Shown one piece after another: positions 17,681-27,192 of a stretch of 64,000 bases of DNA. The DNA comes from Acidobacteriota bacterium (GTDB lineage Bacteria > Acidobacteriota > Terriglobia > Terriglobales > Acidobacteriaceae). The notes beneath the pieces are model-generated. The model had not been told where the DNA came from and made no database searches. It worked only from the letters and a program-made list of their open reading frames with translations. Positions within the stretch are counted from its first letter, which is position 1. Every line of letters begins with the position of its first letter. The stretch is from the NCBI GenBank assembly GCA_021804965.1, contig JAJZGG010000004.1:1-64000 (forward strand), in the 5' to 3' direction. The translations under genes and the position numbers were made by a program.

Positions 17681-18625
17681 TCACGATTTACGATGATTCT
17701 TTCTGCCGGTTCCCGTGCTCGCGCGCCGTCCAGGCTTGCCTCCCTGGAAATGCCGCTGCAGATGCCTTACAAAACTCTCCGCAGCCGGGGAGGGGGACAG
17801 GTCGCGCCGCTCCAGCAGTTCAATCTGCCGGAACGTAAACCGGTTGTGGATCGGAATCCGCACAAAATCCCCCGACCCCGGCTCCGCAGCCGATTCCGGC
17901 AGAATCGCAACCCCCAATCCCGCCCGCACAAAGGCCAGCACCGTGGCCATCGAGTTCATCTCATACTGCGGCTCCAGCGCAATCCGCTCGCGATGTGCAA
18001 TCGCCTCCATCGCCGCACGCACGCTGCTGGCTCGCGCCGGCAGAATCAGCGCGTAGCCACTTGCCTCCCGCAGCGTTACCGACGTTCGCTTGGCCAGCGG
18101 ATGGCTCGGCGGCACAAACACAAACAGCCGGTCCTGAAACAGCGATGTCGCCTTCAGGTCCGCATCTCGGCCCAGCCGTGTGCCAATGCCAAGATCCACC
18201 TGCCGACGCCGCACCGCCTCCCGCACCTGCTCGGCAATCATGTCGCTCACCTGCACCCGTACCCCGGGATGACTCTGCAGAAACGACTGCAGGATCTCCG
18301 GCAGCACAGTCGTGCACACCGTCGGCAGCGCTGCAATCGCCACAAAGCCCGCCGATGCCGACCCAATCTCATGCGCATGGTCCACAATCGACTGCGCATC
18401 GTGATACAGCCGCTGCAGCGGCGCAAACACGTCCTGCCCGGCTGCCGTCAGCGTCACCCCACGCTTGTTGCGATCAAAGAGCTGCATGCCAAGACTGGCC
18501 TCCAGCTGCTGCACCTGCACCGTCAGCGCAGACTGCGAAATGTGCAGTTCGCTGGCCGCACGCGTAAAGTTGCGCGTTTCGGCAATCTTCAGGAACGCCC
18601 GAATGTGGCGCAGTTCATGCATCAT
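17681..18625 (-). CDS. LysR-family transcriptional regulator
   Basis: About 314 residues. An N-terminal winged helix-turn-helix (HIRAFLKIAETRNFTRAASELHIS followed by SALTVQVQQLEASLGMQLFDR) and a two-lobed co-inducer domain are clear. ATG at 18625 is chosen; the frame opens earlier at a TTG (18637). The C-terminus is basic and extends about 20 residues past the usual end. It is divergent from the CitMHS transporter, the classic LysR arrangement, and a 9-bp inverted repeat occupies the shared intergenic region. It therefore probably controls the transporter and AtuA-type genes in response to their substrate or a product. The ligand is unknown. Confidence 0.9.
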   Translation of the reverse strand: MMHELRHIRAFLKIAETRNFTRAASELHISQSALTVQVQQLEASLGMQLFDRNKRGVTLTAAGQDVFAPLQRLYHDAQSIVDHAHEIGSASAGFVAIAALPTVCTTVLPEILQSFLQSHPGVRVQVSDMIAEQVREAVRRRQVDLGIGTRLGRDADLKATSLFQDRLFVFVPPSHPLAKRTSVTLREASGYALILPARASSVRAAMEAIAHRERIALEPQYEMNSMATVLAFVRAGLGVAILPESAAEPGSGDFVRIPIHNRFTFRQIELLERRDLSPSPAAESFVRHLQRHFQGGKPGRRASTGTGRKNHRKS

Positions 18626-18649
18626 CGCGAATTCCAATCATCCTGTTCT

Positions 18650-18700
18650 GAATTATGCAATGTACAGATCGTGATTCCGGTTCTTATACTCGCATAATTC
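18650..18700. promoter_or_regulatory. Inverted repeat in LysR / CitMHS divergent region, with candidate promoter
   Basis: GAATTATGC (18650-18658) and GCATAATTC (18692-18700) form a perfect 9-bp inverted repeat with centres 42 bp apart, about four helical turns. A TATACT box at 18685-18690, with TGTACA 18 bases upstream, would drive the transporter gene. Position and symmetry fit a LysR regulator binding site, but the classical T-N11-A box was not required for this call. Confidence 0.55.
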
Positions 18701-18785
18701 GGCAGCCGATGCATGCGTCATCTGCCCGCCGATGTACACTCACCTGCCATCGTGCCCGGCACGCGGCAGGCTCGCGGACTTCGCC

Positions 18786-20066
18786 ATGCTCGCCCTCTGG
18801 GGACTGATCACCATCGTCGGCATGATTCTGGCCATTGCCAGCCGTCGCGTCTCGCCCTTGGTCGCGCTGCTGCTCTTTCCCGTTGCCACGGCCATTGCCT
18901 CCGGCTTCGGCCTTCATACCGGAGCCTTTGCCATCGCCGGGCTTCGCGCCATCGCTCCCGTGGTGGCCATGTTCCTCTTTGCCATTCTCTTCTTCGGTGT
19001 GCTCACGGAGATTGGCCTCATCCAGCCGCTGCTTCGTCTGCTGCTGCGCCGCATCGGTCGCAATCCCCGGCTCATCGTTCCCGGCTCTGTCCTGCTGGCG
19101 TTGCTGCTCCATCTGGACGGCTCCGGCGCGGTGGTCTTTCTCGTTGCCATTCCCGCTTTGCTGCCGCTCTATCAGGAGCTCGGCATGGACAGCCGCATCC
19201 TCGCCTGCGCCGTCTCGCTGGCTGCCGGCGTCAACTTCCTGCCCTGGACAGGGCCGGTCCTGCGCGCCGCCACTGTCCTCCACACCAGTCCTGCCGCACT
19301 CTTTCGCCCGCTCATTCCGGTGCAGCTCGTCGGCCTCGTCTACATCTTTGCCGTCGCCTTCTATCTCGGCCATCGGGAGCATCGCCGCCTCGGCAGCCGA
19401 CCCTCGTTGTCGCCCACCGTGCCAACGCACTCCCACCCTTCACTGCAGCGTTGGCGACTGCTGCTCAATCTGCTTCTGGTTCTTCTTGTCCTCGGCTCGG
19501 TCATCTCCGGTCTTGTCCAGCCGGCGCTGTCCTTCATGCTCGGCACCTCGCTGGCGCTGCTGCTCAACTTCCGCTCCATCCGCGATCAGGGAAACGTCCT
19601 CGACCGGCACGCCCGCGAGGCCATCACCATGTGCGCGGTGCTCTGTGCTGCCGGCGTCTTCAGCGGCATCCTCAAGGGCACCGGCATGCTCACCGCCATG
19701 GCCCATGCGACGCTGGGCCACATCCCTGCAGCCTTTGCGCCCCACATTCCCTTTGCGCTCGGCCTGCTCGCCATGCCGCTCAGCCTGCTCTTCGATCCCG
19801 ACTCGTTTTACTTCGGCGTCCTGCCGGTTCTCATCGCAGCGGCGCAGGGCTTTGGACTGCCTCCGGCCAGTGTTGCCCAGGCCGCATTGCTTGGGCAGAT
19901 GACGACCGGCTTTCCCGTCAGCCCGCTCACACCGGCAACCTTTCTCGTTACCGGTCTCAGTGATGTTGAGCTGGGCACGCATCAGCGTTTCGCCGGACCC
20001 TGGCTGCTCGGAGCCTCGGTGCTCATGACCTTCACCGCAGCCCTGCTGCACCTGTTCCCCTTTTAG
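18786..20066 (+). CDS. CitMHS-family carboxylate transporter
   Basis: About 426 residues with roughly 12 hydrophobic segments. The N-terminus ([20 protein letters not shown] followed by [16 protein letters not shown]) and the [23 protein letters not shown] region match the citrate-metal-hydrogen symporter family, which takes up citrate complexed with Mg2+ or Ca2+, or related di/tricarboxylates. ATG 18786 matches the family N-terminus; an upstream in-frame ATG at 18732 would add 18 non-hydrophobic residues. No strong ribosome site is seen for either. It precedes the AtuA-type genes by about 120 bases and is divergent from LysR. I infer uptake of the acid that the AtuA-type enzyme acts on. Confidence 0.85.
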   Translation: MLALWGLITIVGMILAIASRRVSPLVALLLFPVATAIASGFGLHTGAFAIAGLRAIAPVVAMFLFAILFFGVLTEIGLIQPLLRLLLRRIGRNPRLIVPGSVLLALLLHLDGSGAVVFLVAIPALLPLYQELGMDSRILACAVSLAAGVNFLPWTGPVLRAATVLHTSPAALFRPLIPVQLVGLVYIFAVAFYLGHREHRRLGSRPSLSPTVPTHSHPSLQRWRLLLNLLLVLLVLGSVISGLVQPALSFMLGTSLALLLNFRSIRDQGNVLDRHAREAITMCAVLCAAGVFSGILKGTGMLTAMAHATLGHIPAAFAPHIPFALGLLAMPLSLLFDPDSFYFGVLPVLIAAAQGFGLPPASVAQAALLGQMTTGFPVSPLTPATFLVTGLSDVELGTHQRFAGPWLLGASVLMTFTAALLHLFPF

Positions 20067-20185
20067 AGGCCCACCCGCATGCTGCCTGCCGTCGCTATCC
20101 AGACTCGCCGCACCGGCCATCCGCGCACCAGCCATCCGCGCACCGGGCATCCACGCATCGCCGTGCACCTCCGGAGGCAGCTGCC

Positions 20186-21550
20186 ATGAGGACAGTCCGC
20201 ATCGGAGCCGGTGCCGGCTTCGCCTCCGACCGCATCGACCCAGCCGTCGATCTGGCCCAGCGCGGCCAGCTCGACTATCTCGTCTTCGAGTGCCTGGCCG
20301 AGCGCACCATCGCCCTCAGCCAGTTGCGCAAGCGCCAGAATCCTGCCCTTGGCTACGATCCCATGCTTGAGCCGCGCATGCGCGCCGTCCTGCCAGCCTG
20401 CCGCAAACACGGTACGCGCATCCTCAGCAACATGGGGGCAGCCAATCCCCGCGCCGCCGCCCAGCGGACCATCGAAATTGCGCAGCAGCTCGGCCTGCGC
20501 GGCCTGCGCGTGGCCTGTCTGGAGGGCGACGATGTCCTTGCGCACGCGCCATCCTTTCTGCCCTTCGACGACGAACCGCTTCCGGATTCGACCCAGATCC
20601 TGACCGCCAACGCCTACCTCGGCGCCGATGCCATCGCGCAGGCTCTGGCCACCGGGGCTGACGTCGTGCTCACCGGCCGCGTTGCCGATCCCTCCCTCTT
20701 TGTCGGAGCCTTTCTCCACACCTTCAGCTGGTCGCAGCAGGACTGGAACCGCCTCGGCCAGGCCACTGCCGTCGGCCATCTGCTGGAGTGTGCCGGCCAG
20801 CTCACCGGCGGCTATTTTGCCGATCCCGGCTTCAAGGATGTGCCGCATCTGGAGCGCCTCGGCTTTCCGCTCGCCCAGGTCAGCGAAGATGCTTCCGCCC
20901 AGCTCAGCAAGCTTCCCGGAACCGGCGGCGTGCTCGATCTGCAAACCTGCCGCGAACAGATTCTCTATGAGGTCATGGACCCATCCGCCTACCTCACGCC
21001 CGACGTCGCCGCCGACTTCACCACGCTCCGGTTCACGCAGCAGGAGCAGGATCGCGTGCACGTCTGCGGCGCCACCGGCAGGCCGCGACCGGACCACTAC
21101 AAGCTCTCCATCGGAGTCGAGGACGGCTATCTGGCGGAGGCACAGATCTCCTACGCCGGTCCCGGTGCGCTCGCCCGCGCCCGTCTTGCCTCCAGCATCC
21201 TGCGCAGCCGCCTGGAACACCTGCACCCCGAACAGTTGCGCCTCGATCTGCACGGCGTCCAGGCCATCTTCGGCGAATCCGCATCGCCGGATGGCACCCC
21301 TGCAGCATCCACAGCCGAACCATCCGAGATTCGCCTTCGCGCCGCCGCCCGCTTTCGCGATCCCGCGCATCCGGCTCTGGCCGAGCAGCGCGCCGCCGAA
21401 CTCACCCGCGAAGTCGAAAGCCTCTACCTCAACGGACCGGCCGGCGGCTGCGGCATCACCTCCTCGGTCCGCCACAACATCGCCATCGTCCCCGGGCTCA
21501 TCCCCAGGGATTGCGTCCGCACCACCGTCATCCTGCTGGAGGTTCCATGA
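20186..21550 (+). CDS. AtuA-type (DUF1446) acyclic terpene-utilisation-like protein, N-terminal part
   Basis: 454 residues. It matches the DUF1446/AtuA family: VRIGAGAGFASDRIDPAVDL, DYLVFECLAERTIAL, GYDPMLEPRMRAVLPACR, NMGAANPRAAAQRTIEIAQQ and PGTGGVLDLQT. Family members occur in the acyclic terpene pathway and, more widely, in clusters for branched carboxylic acids; the biochemical reaction is not settled. GGAGG lies eight bases upstream of the start. The 3' end overlaps the next gene by ATGA. In canonical AtuA this domain and the following one are fused. The family assignment is firm, the reaction unknown. Confidence 0.85.
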   Translation: MRTVRIGAGAGFASDRIDPAVDLAQRGQLDYLVFECLAERTIALSQLRKRQNPALGYDPMLEPRMRAVLPACRKHGTRILSNMGAANPRAAAQRTIEIAQQLGLRGLRVACLEGDDVLAHAPSFLPFDDEPLPDSTQILTANAYLGADAIAQALATGADVVLTGRVADPSLFVGAFLHTFSWSQQDWNRLGQATAVGHLLECAGQLTGGYFADPGFKDVPHLERLGFPLAQVSEDASAQLSKLPGTGGVLDLQTCREQILYEVMDPSAYLTPDVAADFTTLRFTQQEQDRVHVCGATGRPRPDHYKLSIGVEDGYLAEAQISYAGPGALARARLASSILRSRLEHLHPEQLRLDLHGVQAIFGESASPDGTPAASTAEPSEIRLRAAARFRDPAHPALAEQRAAELTREVESLYLNGPAGGCGITSSVRHNIAIVPGLIPRDCVRTTVILLEVP

Positions 21551-21864
21551 TCCTGCGCCAGATCGCCCACGCACGCGCCGGAGACAAAGGCCGTCTCGTC
21601 AACATCTCCGTCATCGCCTACCTTGCCCAGGACTATCCGCTGCTGGTTCACCAGCTCACCGTCGAGCGTGTCACCGCACTTTTTGCCGCCGACCTCACCC
21701 AGTCCGTCACGCGCTACTGCATCCCCGGCTTGCAGGCGCTCAACTTCGTCCTCCACCGCCGTCCCGAGGACAGCGTCACCCGCTCGCTGCGCATCGATGC
21801 CCACGGCAAAAGCCTCAGCTTTCGCCTGCTTTCGCTTCCCCTCCATCCCGCCGATCCGGAATAG
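21547..21864 (+). CDS. AtuA-like C-terminal domain as a separate small protein
   Basis: 105 residues, starting at the ATG of the ATGA overlap with the preceding gene. The sequence ILRQIAHARAGDKGRLVNIS followed by YPLLVHQLTVERVTALF, VTRYCIPGLQALNFVLH and VTRSLRIDAHGKSL corresponds to the domain normally at the C-terminus of AtuA. Tight overlap suggests coupled translation and a two-subunit enzyme. It converges with the DUF488 gene and the two overlap at their 3' ends by 50 bases (21815-21864). Confidence 0.85.
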   Translation: MILRQIAHARAGDKGRLVNISVIAYLAQDYPLLVHQLTVERVTALFAADLTQSVTRYCIPGLQALNFVLHRRPEDSVTRSLRIDAHGKSLSFRLLSLPLHPADPE

Positions 21865-22216
21865 AGCCACCTGTCCGCAACTTCTGCTTGAGGAAATCCC
21901 GCAGCACCTGCAGATGGCTCTGTTCCACATCGCGCGTGGCCGTCAGCAGCGTCACGTTTTCCCGCACTGCCAGCGCCACCGTCTCCTGCCACGGTGCAGC
22001 CTCCAGTTCCTGCCAATACTCCATCCGGAATGTATCCCGGTCGATCCTCCCGCCATGCAGCCTGCGTCGAAGCAAATCGCTCGGTGCCAGTTCTCTGGCC
22101 CATCGCAGTAACGCTCCCTCGCTTTTGCGCAAGCCGCGCGGCCACAGACGGTCCACCAGCAGCCGTGCCCCGTCTTCGGCCTCCGCTGCTTCGTAGATAC
22201 GCCGGATTCGGATCAT
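21815..22216 (-). CDS. DUF488-family protein
   Basis: 133 residues from an ATG at 22216. It matches the short DUF488 family: IRRIYEAAEAEDGARLLVDR followed by LWPRGLRKSEGALLRWARELAPS, then FRMEYWQEL and VTLLTATRDVEQSHLQVL. The in vivo role of this family is not established. An in-frame start further upstream (22318) would overlap the qNOR end and is not needed. The 3' end overlaps the convergent AtuA-like C-terminal gene by 50 bases. Neighbouring genes do not suggest a function. Confidence 0.88.
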   Translation of the reverse strand: MIRIRRIYEAAEAEDGARLLVDRLWPRGLRKSEGALLRWARELAPSDLLRRRLHGGRIDRDTFRMEYWQELEAAPWQETVALAVRENVTLLTATRDVEQSHLQVLRDFLKQKLRTGGSIPDRRDGGEAKAGES

Positions 22217-22292
22217 TGTCTTCCTCGCGCTGCCGTTGTGCAGCCAGGGTCGCGTCCATGCATCTGCGCGACCCCGCCTGCAGCCATCCTCT

Positions 22293-24533
22293 TCAGCGAT
22301 TCGCCTTCTGATCAGCAAACGAGTGGCCAGTCAGCAGCCCCAGCACAAACCAGCCGAACAGCAGGGCACCCAGCGCGAACAGAATATCGCCCGGAACCCG
22401 CATCCAGCGCAGCGTCTGCATGGTGTTCGTCTGCAGAAACTCCGCGGATCGCGCATACCAGGTTCCCCGTTCCACCGCAGCCCAGGCCTGCAGCAGGCCA
22501 ATCGGCAGCAGACTCAGGAAGGCCATCATGCCCAGCCCCACATTCAGGCACCAGAAGGATGCCCGCAGTGCGCCCTGCTTCCATCGCCGTTCCGGTTTCA
22601 GCGCCCGCAGGCAGAACAGCGTCAGGCCCAGGCCCAGCATTCCATAGACTCCAAACAGTGCCGTGTGTCCATGCAATGGTGTCAGATTCAGACCCTGCAC
22701 ATAATAGAGCGAGATTGGCGGATTGATCAGGAAGCCGAAGATTCCCGCGCCCACCATGTTCCAGAAGGCCACTGCCACAAAGAAATAGATCGGCCACTTG
22801 TAATTGCCAATCCATCTGGCTTTTTCCGTCGCATGCGTCAGTCGCAGATTCTCCCACGCCTCATATCCCACAAGCGTCAGTGGAACCACCTCCAGCGCGC
22901 TGAACACTGCACCAAAACCAATCACAGCCGCCGTCGATCCGGCAAAGTACAGATGATGGAAGGTGCCAATGATCCCTCCGGACAGAAAGACGATTGTGGA
23001 GAACATCACCGCCCGTGTCGCGCTGCGAATCTCCAGCAGTTGCAGCCGTGTAAACAGGAAGGCGATCACCACCGTGGCAAACACCTCAAAGAACCCTTCC
23101 ACCCAGAGATGCACCACCCACCAGCGCCAGTACTCCGCCGTCACCAGGTTGCTTCGCTGCCCATACATCAGCCCTGCTGCATAGAACAGCGGGATGGCAA
23201 TGCTGGATACCAGAAACAGGATCAGCAGCGTGCGGTCTTCCTTGCTCTGCCGGAAGGCCGGGCGCAGTGCGCGCACCATCAGCACCAGCCACAGCAGCAG
23301 CCCCACAAACAGCAACAGTTGCCAGAAGCGGCCCAGATCCACATACTCGAATCCCTGGCTTCCGAACCAGAACCACAGATTGCCCAGCTTCTGCTGGATT
23401 CCCAGCCATTCGCCGGCCATCGATCCGCCCACCACAACCACCAGCGCGCCCAGCAGCACATGCACGCCCAGGCGCTGATACTTCGGCTCGTGTCCGCTCA
23501 CCGCCGGCCCCACATACAACCCCGTCGCCAGCCATGACGTCGCAATCCAGAAGATCGCCAGTTGCAGGTGCCACGTCCGCGCAATGGCATACGGCAGATA
23601 CCGGTCCAGCGGAATCCCATAGAATCCGTTGCCTTCCACCCCGTAATGAGCCACCACCACGCCCATTCCAATCTGCACCGCCCACAGCGCCACCACCACC
23701 AGAAAATACGGAATCGTGGCCCGCTGCGAGGGCGTCGGCTTCTGCCCCACAAACGGATCCAGCGCAGGATACGGCCCCTGCGGCAGCAGCTTTTCCTGCG
23801 ACCCATACCACCAGACCAGCCCTCCGATTCCGGCCAGCAGCAGCACAAAGCTCACCACGCTCCACATCACCGCCCCGGTTGTAGGCACGTTGGCAATCAG
23901 CGGCTCATGCGGCCAGTTGTTGGTATACGTCACCGCCAATCCCGGCCGATTCGTCCCCGCCGCCCACGCCGTCCACCAGAAGAACGCGGCCATCTGCTGC
24001 GCCTTATGCGCATTCACCAGCGCACCGGCTGGAATCGCATACGGCGCATACCCCCGAGCAAACAGCCCTGCGTAGTACGCTGCCAGCTCGTGAAAGACTG
24101 CCGCGCGATCTGCATCCAGCACCACCCGGTTGGTTGCCGCGTCATAGGTGTTCGTACGCATCACGCGCACCAGCCGGGCCCGCAACACTGCCTGCCGATC
24201 CGCATCCAGCGCCGCAAAACTCGCCGCACCACTCTGCTGCGCCCATCGCTCCAGCAGCGCCTCGGATTCCCGATGCAGCCAGTCTGCGCTCCAGTCCGGC
24301 GCCACATACGCTCCATGGCCCCACACCGTGCCAATCTCCTGGCCGCCCACCGACTGCCAGACTCCCTGTCCCTCCGTAATCGTTGTGCCGGCAAACAGCA
24401 GACTGCCATCCGCGCCATACACATCCGGCAACGGCGGCACCTGCCGGATCATCCTGCGCCCCACCGTGCCCAGCACGGCAAATGAGCACACCAGAACCAC
24501 GACCAGCGCAATCCAGTAGCGTCGATAACTCAT
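22293..24533 (-). CDS. norZ: Quinol-dependent nitric oxide reductase
   Basis: 746 residues, the usual size of qNOR. It reduces NO to N2O with electrons from quinol in the cytoplasmic membrane. An extracytoplasmic N-terminal domain lacking a CxxCH heme site is fused to a NorB-like 14-helix core. GQGVWQSVGGQEIGTVWGHG opens the N-terminal domain. Likely heme and non-heme iron ligands lie in ARTWHLQLAIFW, VVHLWVEGFFEVFATV (with the FeB histidine and glutamate) and GTFHHLYFAG. The ATG at 24533 is chosen because AGAGGAAG precedes it by two to nine bases; the frame continues upstream without support. No nnrS, dnr or nor regulator is adjacent, so the role may be NO detoxification rather than denitrification. 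This is a firm family call. Confidence 0.94.
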   Translation of the reverse strand: MSYRRYWIALVVVLVCSFAVLGTVGRRMIRQVPPLPDVYGADGSLLFAGTTITEGQGVWQSVGGQEIGTVWGHGAYVAPDWSADWLHRESEALLERWAQQSGAASFAALDADRQAVLRARLVRVMRTNTYDAATNRVVLDADRAAVFHELAAYYAGLFARGYAPYAIPAGALVNAHKAQQMAAFFWWTAWAAGTNRPGLAVTYTNNWPHEPLIANVPTTGAVMWSVVSFVLLLAGIGGLVWWYGSQEKLLPQGPYPALDPFVGQKPTPSQRATIPYFLVVVALWAVQIGMGVVVAHYGVEGNGFYGIPLDRYLPYAIARTWHLQLAIFWIATSWLATGLYVGPAVSGHEPKYQRLGVHVLLGALVVVVGGSMAGEWLGIQQKLGNLWFWFGSQGFEYVDLGRFWQLLLFVGLLLWLVLMVRALRPAFRQSKEDRTLLILFLVSSIAIPLFYAAGLMYGQRSNLVTAEYWRWWVVHLWVEGFFEVFATVVIAFLFTRLQLLEIRSATRAVMFSTIVFLSGGIIGTFHHLYFAGSTAAVIGFGAVFSALEVVPLTLVGYEAWENLRLTHATEKARWIGNYKWPIYFFVAVAFWNMVGAGIFGFLINPPISLYYVQGLNLTPLHGHTALFGVYGMLGLGLTLFCLRALKPERRWKQGALRASFWCLNVGLGMMAFLSLLPIGLLQAWAAVERGTWYARSAEFLQTNTMQTLRWMRVPGDILFALGALLFGWFVLGLLTGHSFADQKANR

Positions 24534-24684
24534 GTCTTCCTCTCTCAGGGGGAATATTTTTCTTCCCGCATCGAACGCTATTCCTGCCCACGCACGCTTG
24601 CAGGGACTTTGGTCACACCTGCCCGATCGCCATCCCACCGGATGGCTAACCCTCCGGACCATGTCCCGTATCAGAGCAAAGAAA

Positions 24685-24715
24685 AAGGCCCGAATCCACT
24701 CTGGATTCGGGCCTT
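24685..24715 (-). terminator. Rho-independent terminator of the glycosidase operon
   Basis: Perfect 14-bp stem (AAGGCCCGAATCCA / TGGATTCGGGCCTT) with a 3-base loop. On the minus strand it is followed by TTTC after the stem's own T-rich end, giving a run of five T. It lies 19 bases past the GH31 stop and closes the operon transcribed from about 32.1 kb. Confidence 0.9.
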
Positions 24716-24733
24716 GCCGCCGTTGGATTCAGC

Positions 24734-27136
24734 TCATTGCTGCTTGCCCAGCCGGATCGTCACCGCTTCTCCGGTATACACAATCCGCGCATCGGCATCG
24801 TCGGTCACCGTCGCTCCCGTTCCGTGGCCTGCCCGCACCAGCACCACGCGGAAGACGCGACGCGCAGCCATGCCCGGGAAGTTTCCCTGCCGCGCATCGA
24901 GCGTCAGTGTCCCTGCCGCATCCTTCCAGTGCATCGCAATCGTTGCATGCTCGCCGTGTTCGTAGCCGTAGCCATCCCCGGCGTCATCATAGAGCGTAAA
25001 GCTGCCGTCGGCTCCGCCATAGACGCGCAGTTCCACCGTACCTTCCGGCTTCTGGTCGGCATACTCCACGTTCTCGCCCATCGGCAAAATCGATCCGGCG
25101 CGCACATACACCGGCAGATGCTCCAGCGGTGCTGCCGCTTCCAGCTCTTCGCCGCCCTTCTGCGCCGCTCCGGTCCAGAAGTCGTACCATCGCGCAGTCG
25201 CCGGCAGATACACCCGCCGATGCGTCACGCCCGCCTCCAGCACCGGGTTCACCAGCAGCTCCGGCCCGAACAGAAAGGCATTGCCCAGATCCCAGGTCTT
25301 CGGATCGCTGCGCCAGTCCATCACCAGCGGCCGCTGAATCGTGTAATCCTCGCTCGTCACCTTCCATGCCAGCGAGTAGATGTAGGGCAGCAGCCGATAG
25401 CGCAGCCGGTCATTGGCCACCAGAATCGGCTCCACCTTCGCATAGGACCAGATCTCGTTCTCCGGCCGATGTCCATGGGTCCGGAAGATCGGGCAGAAGA
25501 CGCCAAACTCGAACCAGCGCGTATACAGCTCCTCATACGCCGGATCGTTCGTCGGATTCTGCTCCGGCGGCCAGTATCCGCCAATATCCGTCGTCCAGTA
25601 CGGATAGCCGGAAAGCGCAAAGTTCAGCCCTGCCGGCACCTGTCGGCTCAGTCCCCAGAAGCTGCCATACACATCGCCCGACCAGACCGTCGCGCCCACC
25701 CGCTGCTGGCCCAGGAACGCCGAGCGCGTCAGCAGGAAGACCCGCTTGTCCGGCATTGCCTGTTTCCAGTGCTCCTGCACGCCCAGCGTATGCAGAAACG
25801 GAAACAGGTTCGTATACTCGGCTCCGTTGCCTATCGCCAGTTTCTTGTACTGCAGGATCGCGTCGCCCATGTGCGGCCAGTATTCCTCCGGCTCGGCGCT
25901 GTCCAGCCAGAAGGCATCCCAGCCCATCTGCTGCAGCTTGCCCGGCAGCCGCTGCCAATAAAGATCGCGCGCCTCCGCGCTGCTTGCGTCATACACATGC
26001 GCACCCGGAATCAGCAGATGCCTCGCATCCAGCTCCTGATAGCTCTTCGACTCCGGATCCATCAATCCCCACACCGAGATCATCGTGTGCACATGCTCGG
26101 CATGCAGTGCCTTCAGATCCCCCGGCACGTCCTGGTAGTTCGCATTGAACTCCGGATCGCCCTCATGCTTCCACCAGAACCAGTCCTGCACCATCGCATC
26201 CATCGGAATATGCAGCTTCCGATACCGGTCCGCAATCGACCGGATCTGCTGCAGGGAAACATAGCGATCCTTCGACTGGAAGAATCCATACGCCCACCGC
26301 GGCAGCATCGGCGCATGCCCGGTCATCGTCCGGTACCGATGCACAATCGCATCCATCTCCGGACCATACACAAAGTAGTAGTCAATGCTGTGCCCGGCCA
26401 GTGCGCTCAGCTTCATATCCAGCGGAAACCGGTTGTCAAAGTAGGTCAGCGATGCGGTGTTCCACAGCAGCGCATAGCCACGGCTCGATACCAGCAGCGG
26501 AATCGCCACGTCGGTGTTGTTCTGCCCCAGCTCCACCGTGGCCCCGCGATAGTCAAACATTCCGTTCTGGTGCTGTCCCAGCCCATAGATCGCCTCGCCG
26601 AACACGGGCGAGAATCGGTCCGTCACCCGATACGTATGCTCGCCATTCTTCACCTCCGGCTCAAAAGTGCGCGGCAGGCTCCATCCCTCCTGCAGCAGTC
26701 CGCTGCCATCGGCCGTGCGAAAGCTCAGGTTGCCCCGCGCCACGCTCAGCACCACCTGCAGCTGTGCCGTCTTCACCGTCGCCCATTTGCCGTCCGTGGA
26801 AAAGCTGCTCGCCACCCCGGGGCAGGACTGCGCCGCATCCAGCATCCAGGGCTTGGCCGTGGGACGGCTGCTGTCGTCGGCCTGCCGCACCACCACGTGC
26901 ACCACCGCATCGGTACACGCCGTCACGTCCATCACCTCGTTGCCGGCCACCGCATGCAGTCCATGCGCCGTCGCCGTCACCGTCTCCGGAGTCAGCCCCG
27001 GCATCTTCTGGCCGGGCATCTGTGCTGCCGCCATCGGCCCCTGTGCCGCCATCGCCGCGCAGGCCACTGCCACCAGCGCACACCGCTTCCAACACGCAGA
27101 ACCAGCCATTCGTCGCATCCTTCGTCTCCTCGCCAT
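24734..27136 (-). CDS. Glycoside hydrolase family 31 (alpha-xylosidase/alpha-glucosidase-like), secreted
   Basis: 800 residues. A signal peptide precedes an N-terminal beta domain and the GH31 (beta/alpha)8 barrel. MDAMVQDWFWWK begins the barrel. The nucleophile aspartate is in FWLDSAEPEEYW and the acid/base aspartate in GATVWSGDVYGSF; ALSGYPYWTTDIGGYW follows, as in alpha-xylosidases such as YicI-type enzymes. Residues after about 600 form the C-terminal beta domains, including a DUF5110-type end. Substrate inference from context: xylosyl residues of xyloglucan or arabinoxylan oligomers, though alpha-glucosidase activity cannot be excluded. It is the last gene of the GH51-CE-GH127-GH31 operon and is followed by a strong terminator. 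Confidence 0.92.
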   Translation of the reverse strand: MARRRRMRRMAGSACWKRCALVAVACAAMAAQGPMAAAQMPGQKMPGLTPETVTATAHGLHAVAGNEVMDVTACTDAVVHVVVRQADDSSRPTAKPWMLDAAQSCPGVASSFSTDGKWATVKTAQLQVVLSVARGNLSFRTADGSGLLQEGWSLPRTFEPEVKNGEHTYRVTDRFSPVFGEAIYGLGQHQNGMFDYRGATVELGQNNTDVAIPLLVSSRGYALLWNTASLTYFDNRFPLDMKLSALAGHSIDYYFVYGPEMDAIVHRYRTMTGHAPMLPRWAYGFFQSKDRYVSLQQIRSIADRYRKLHIPMDAMVQDWFWWKHEGDPEFNANYQDVPGDLKALHAEHVHTMISVWGLMDPESKSYQELDARHLLIPGAHVYDASSAEARDLYWQRLPGKLQQMGWDAFWLDSAEPEEYWPHMGDAILQYKKLAIGNGAEYTNLFPFLHTLGVQEHWKQAMPDKRVFLLTRSAFLGQQRVGATVWSGDVYGSFWGLSRQVPAGLNFALSGYPYWTTDIGGYWPPEQNPTNDPAYEELYTRWFEFGVFCPIFRTHGHRPENEIWSYAKVEPILVANDRLRYRLLPYIYSLAWKVTSEDYTIQRPLVMDWRSDPKTWDLGNAFLFGPELLVNPVLEAGVTHRRVYLPATARWYDFWTGAAQKGGEELEAAAPLEHLPVYVRAGSILPMGENVEYADQKPEGTVELRVYGGADGSFTLYDDAGDGYGYEHGEHATIAMHWKDAAGTLTLDARQGNFPGMAARRVFRVVLVRAGHGTGATVTDDADARIVYTGEAVTIRLGKQQ

Positions 27137-27192
27137 CCCCGTATCGCCGCCTCAGGCAGCTCTGTGCCAGCCTGCACAGTGTCACGCCGCGC

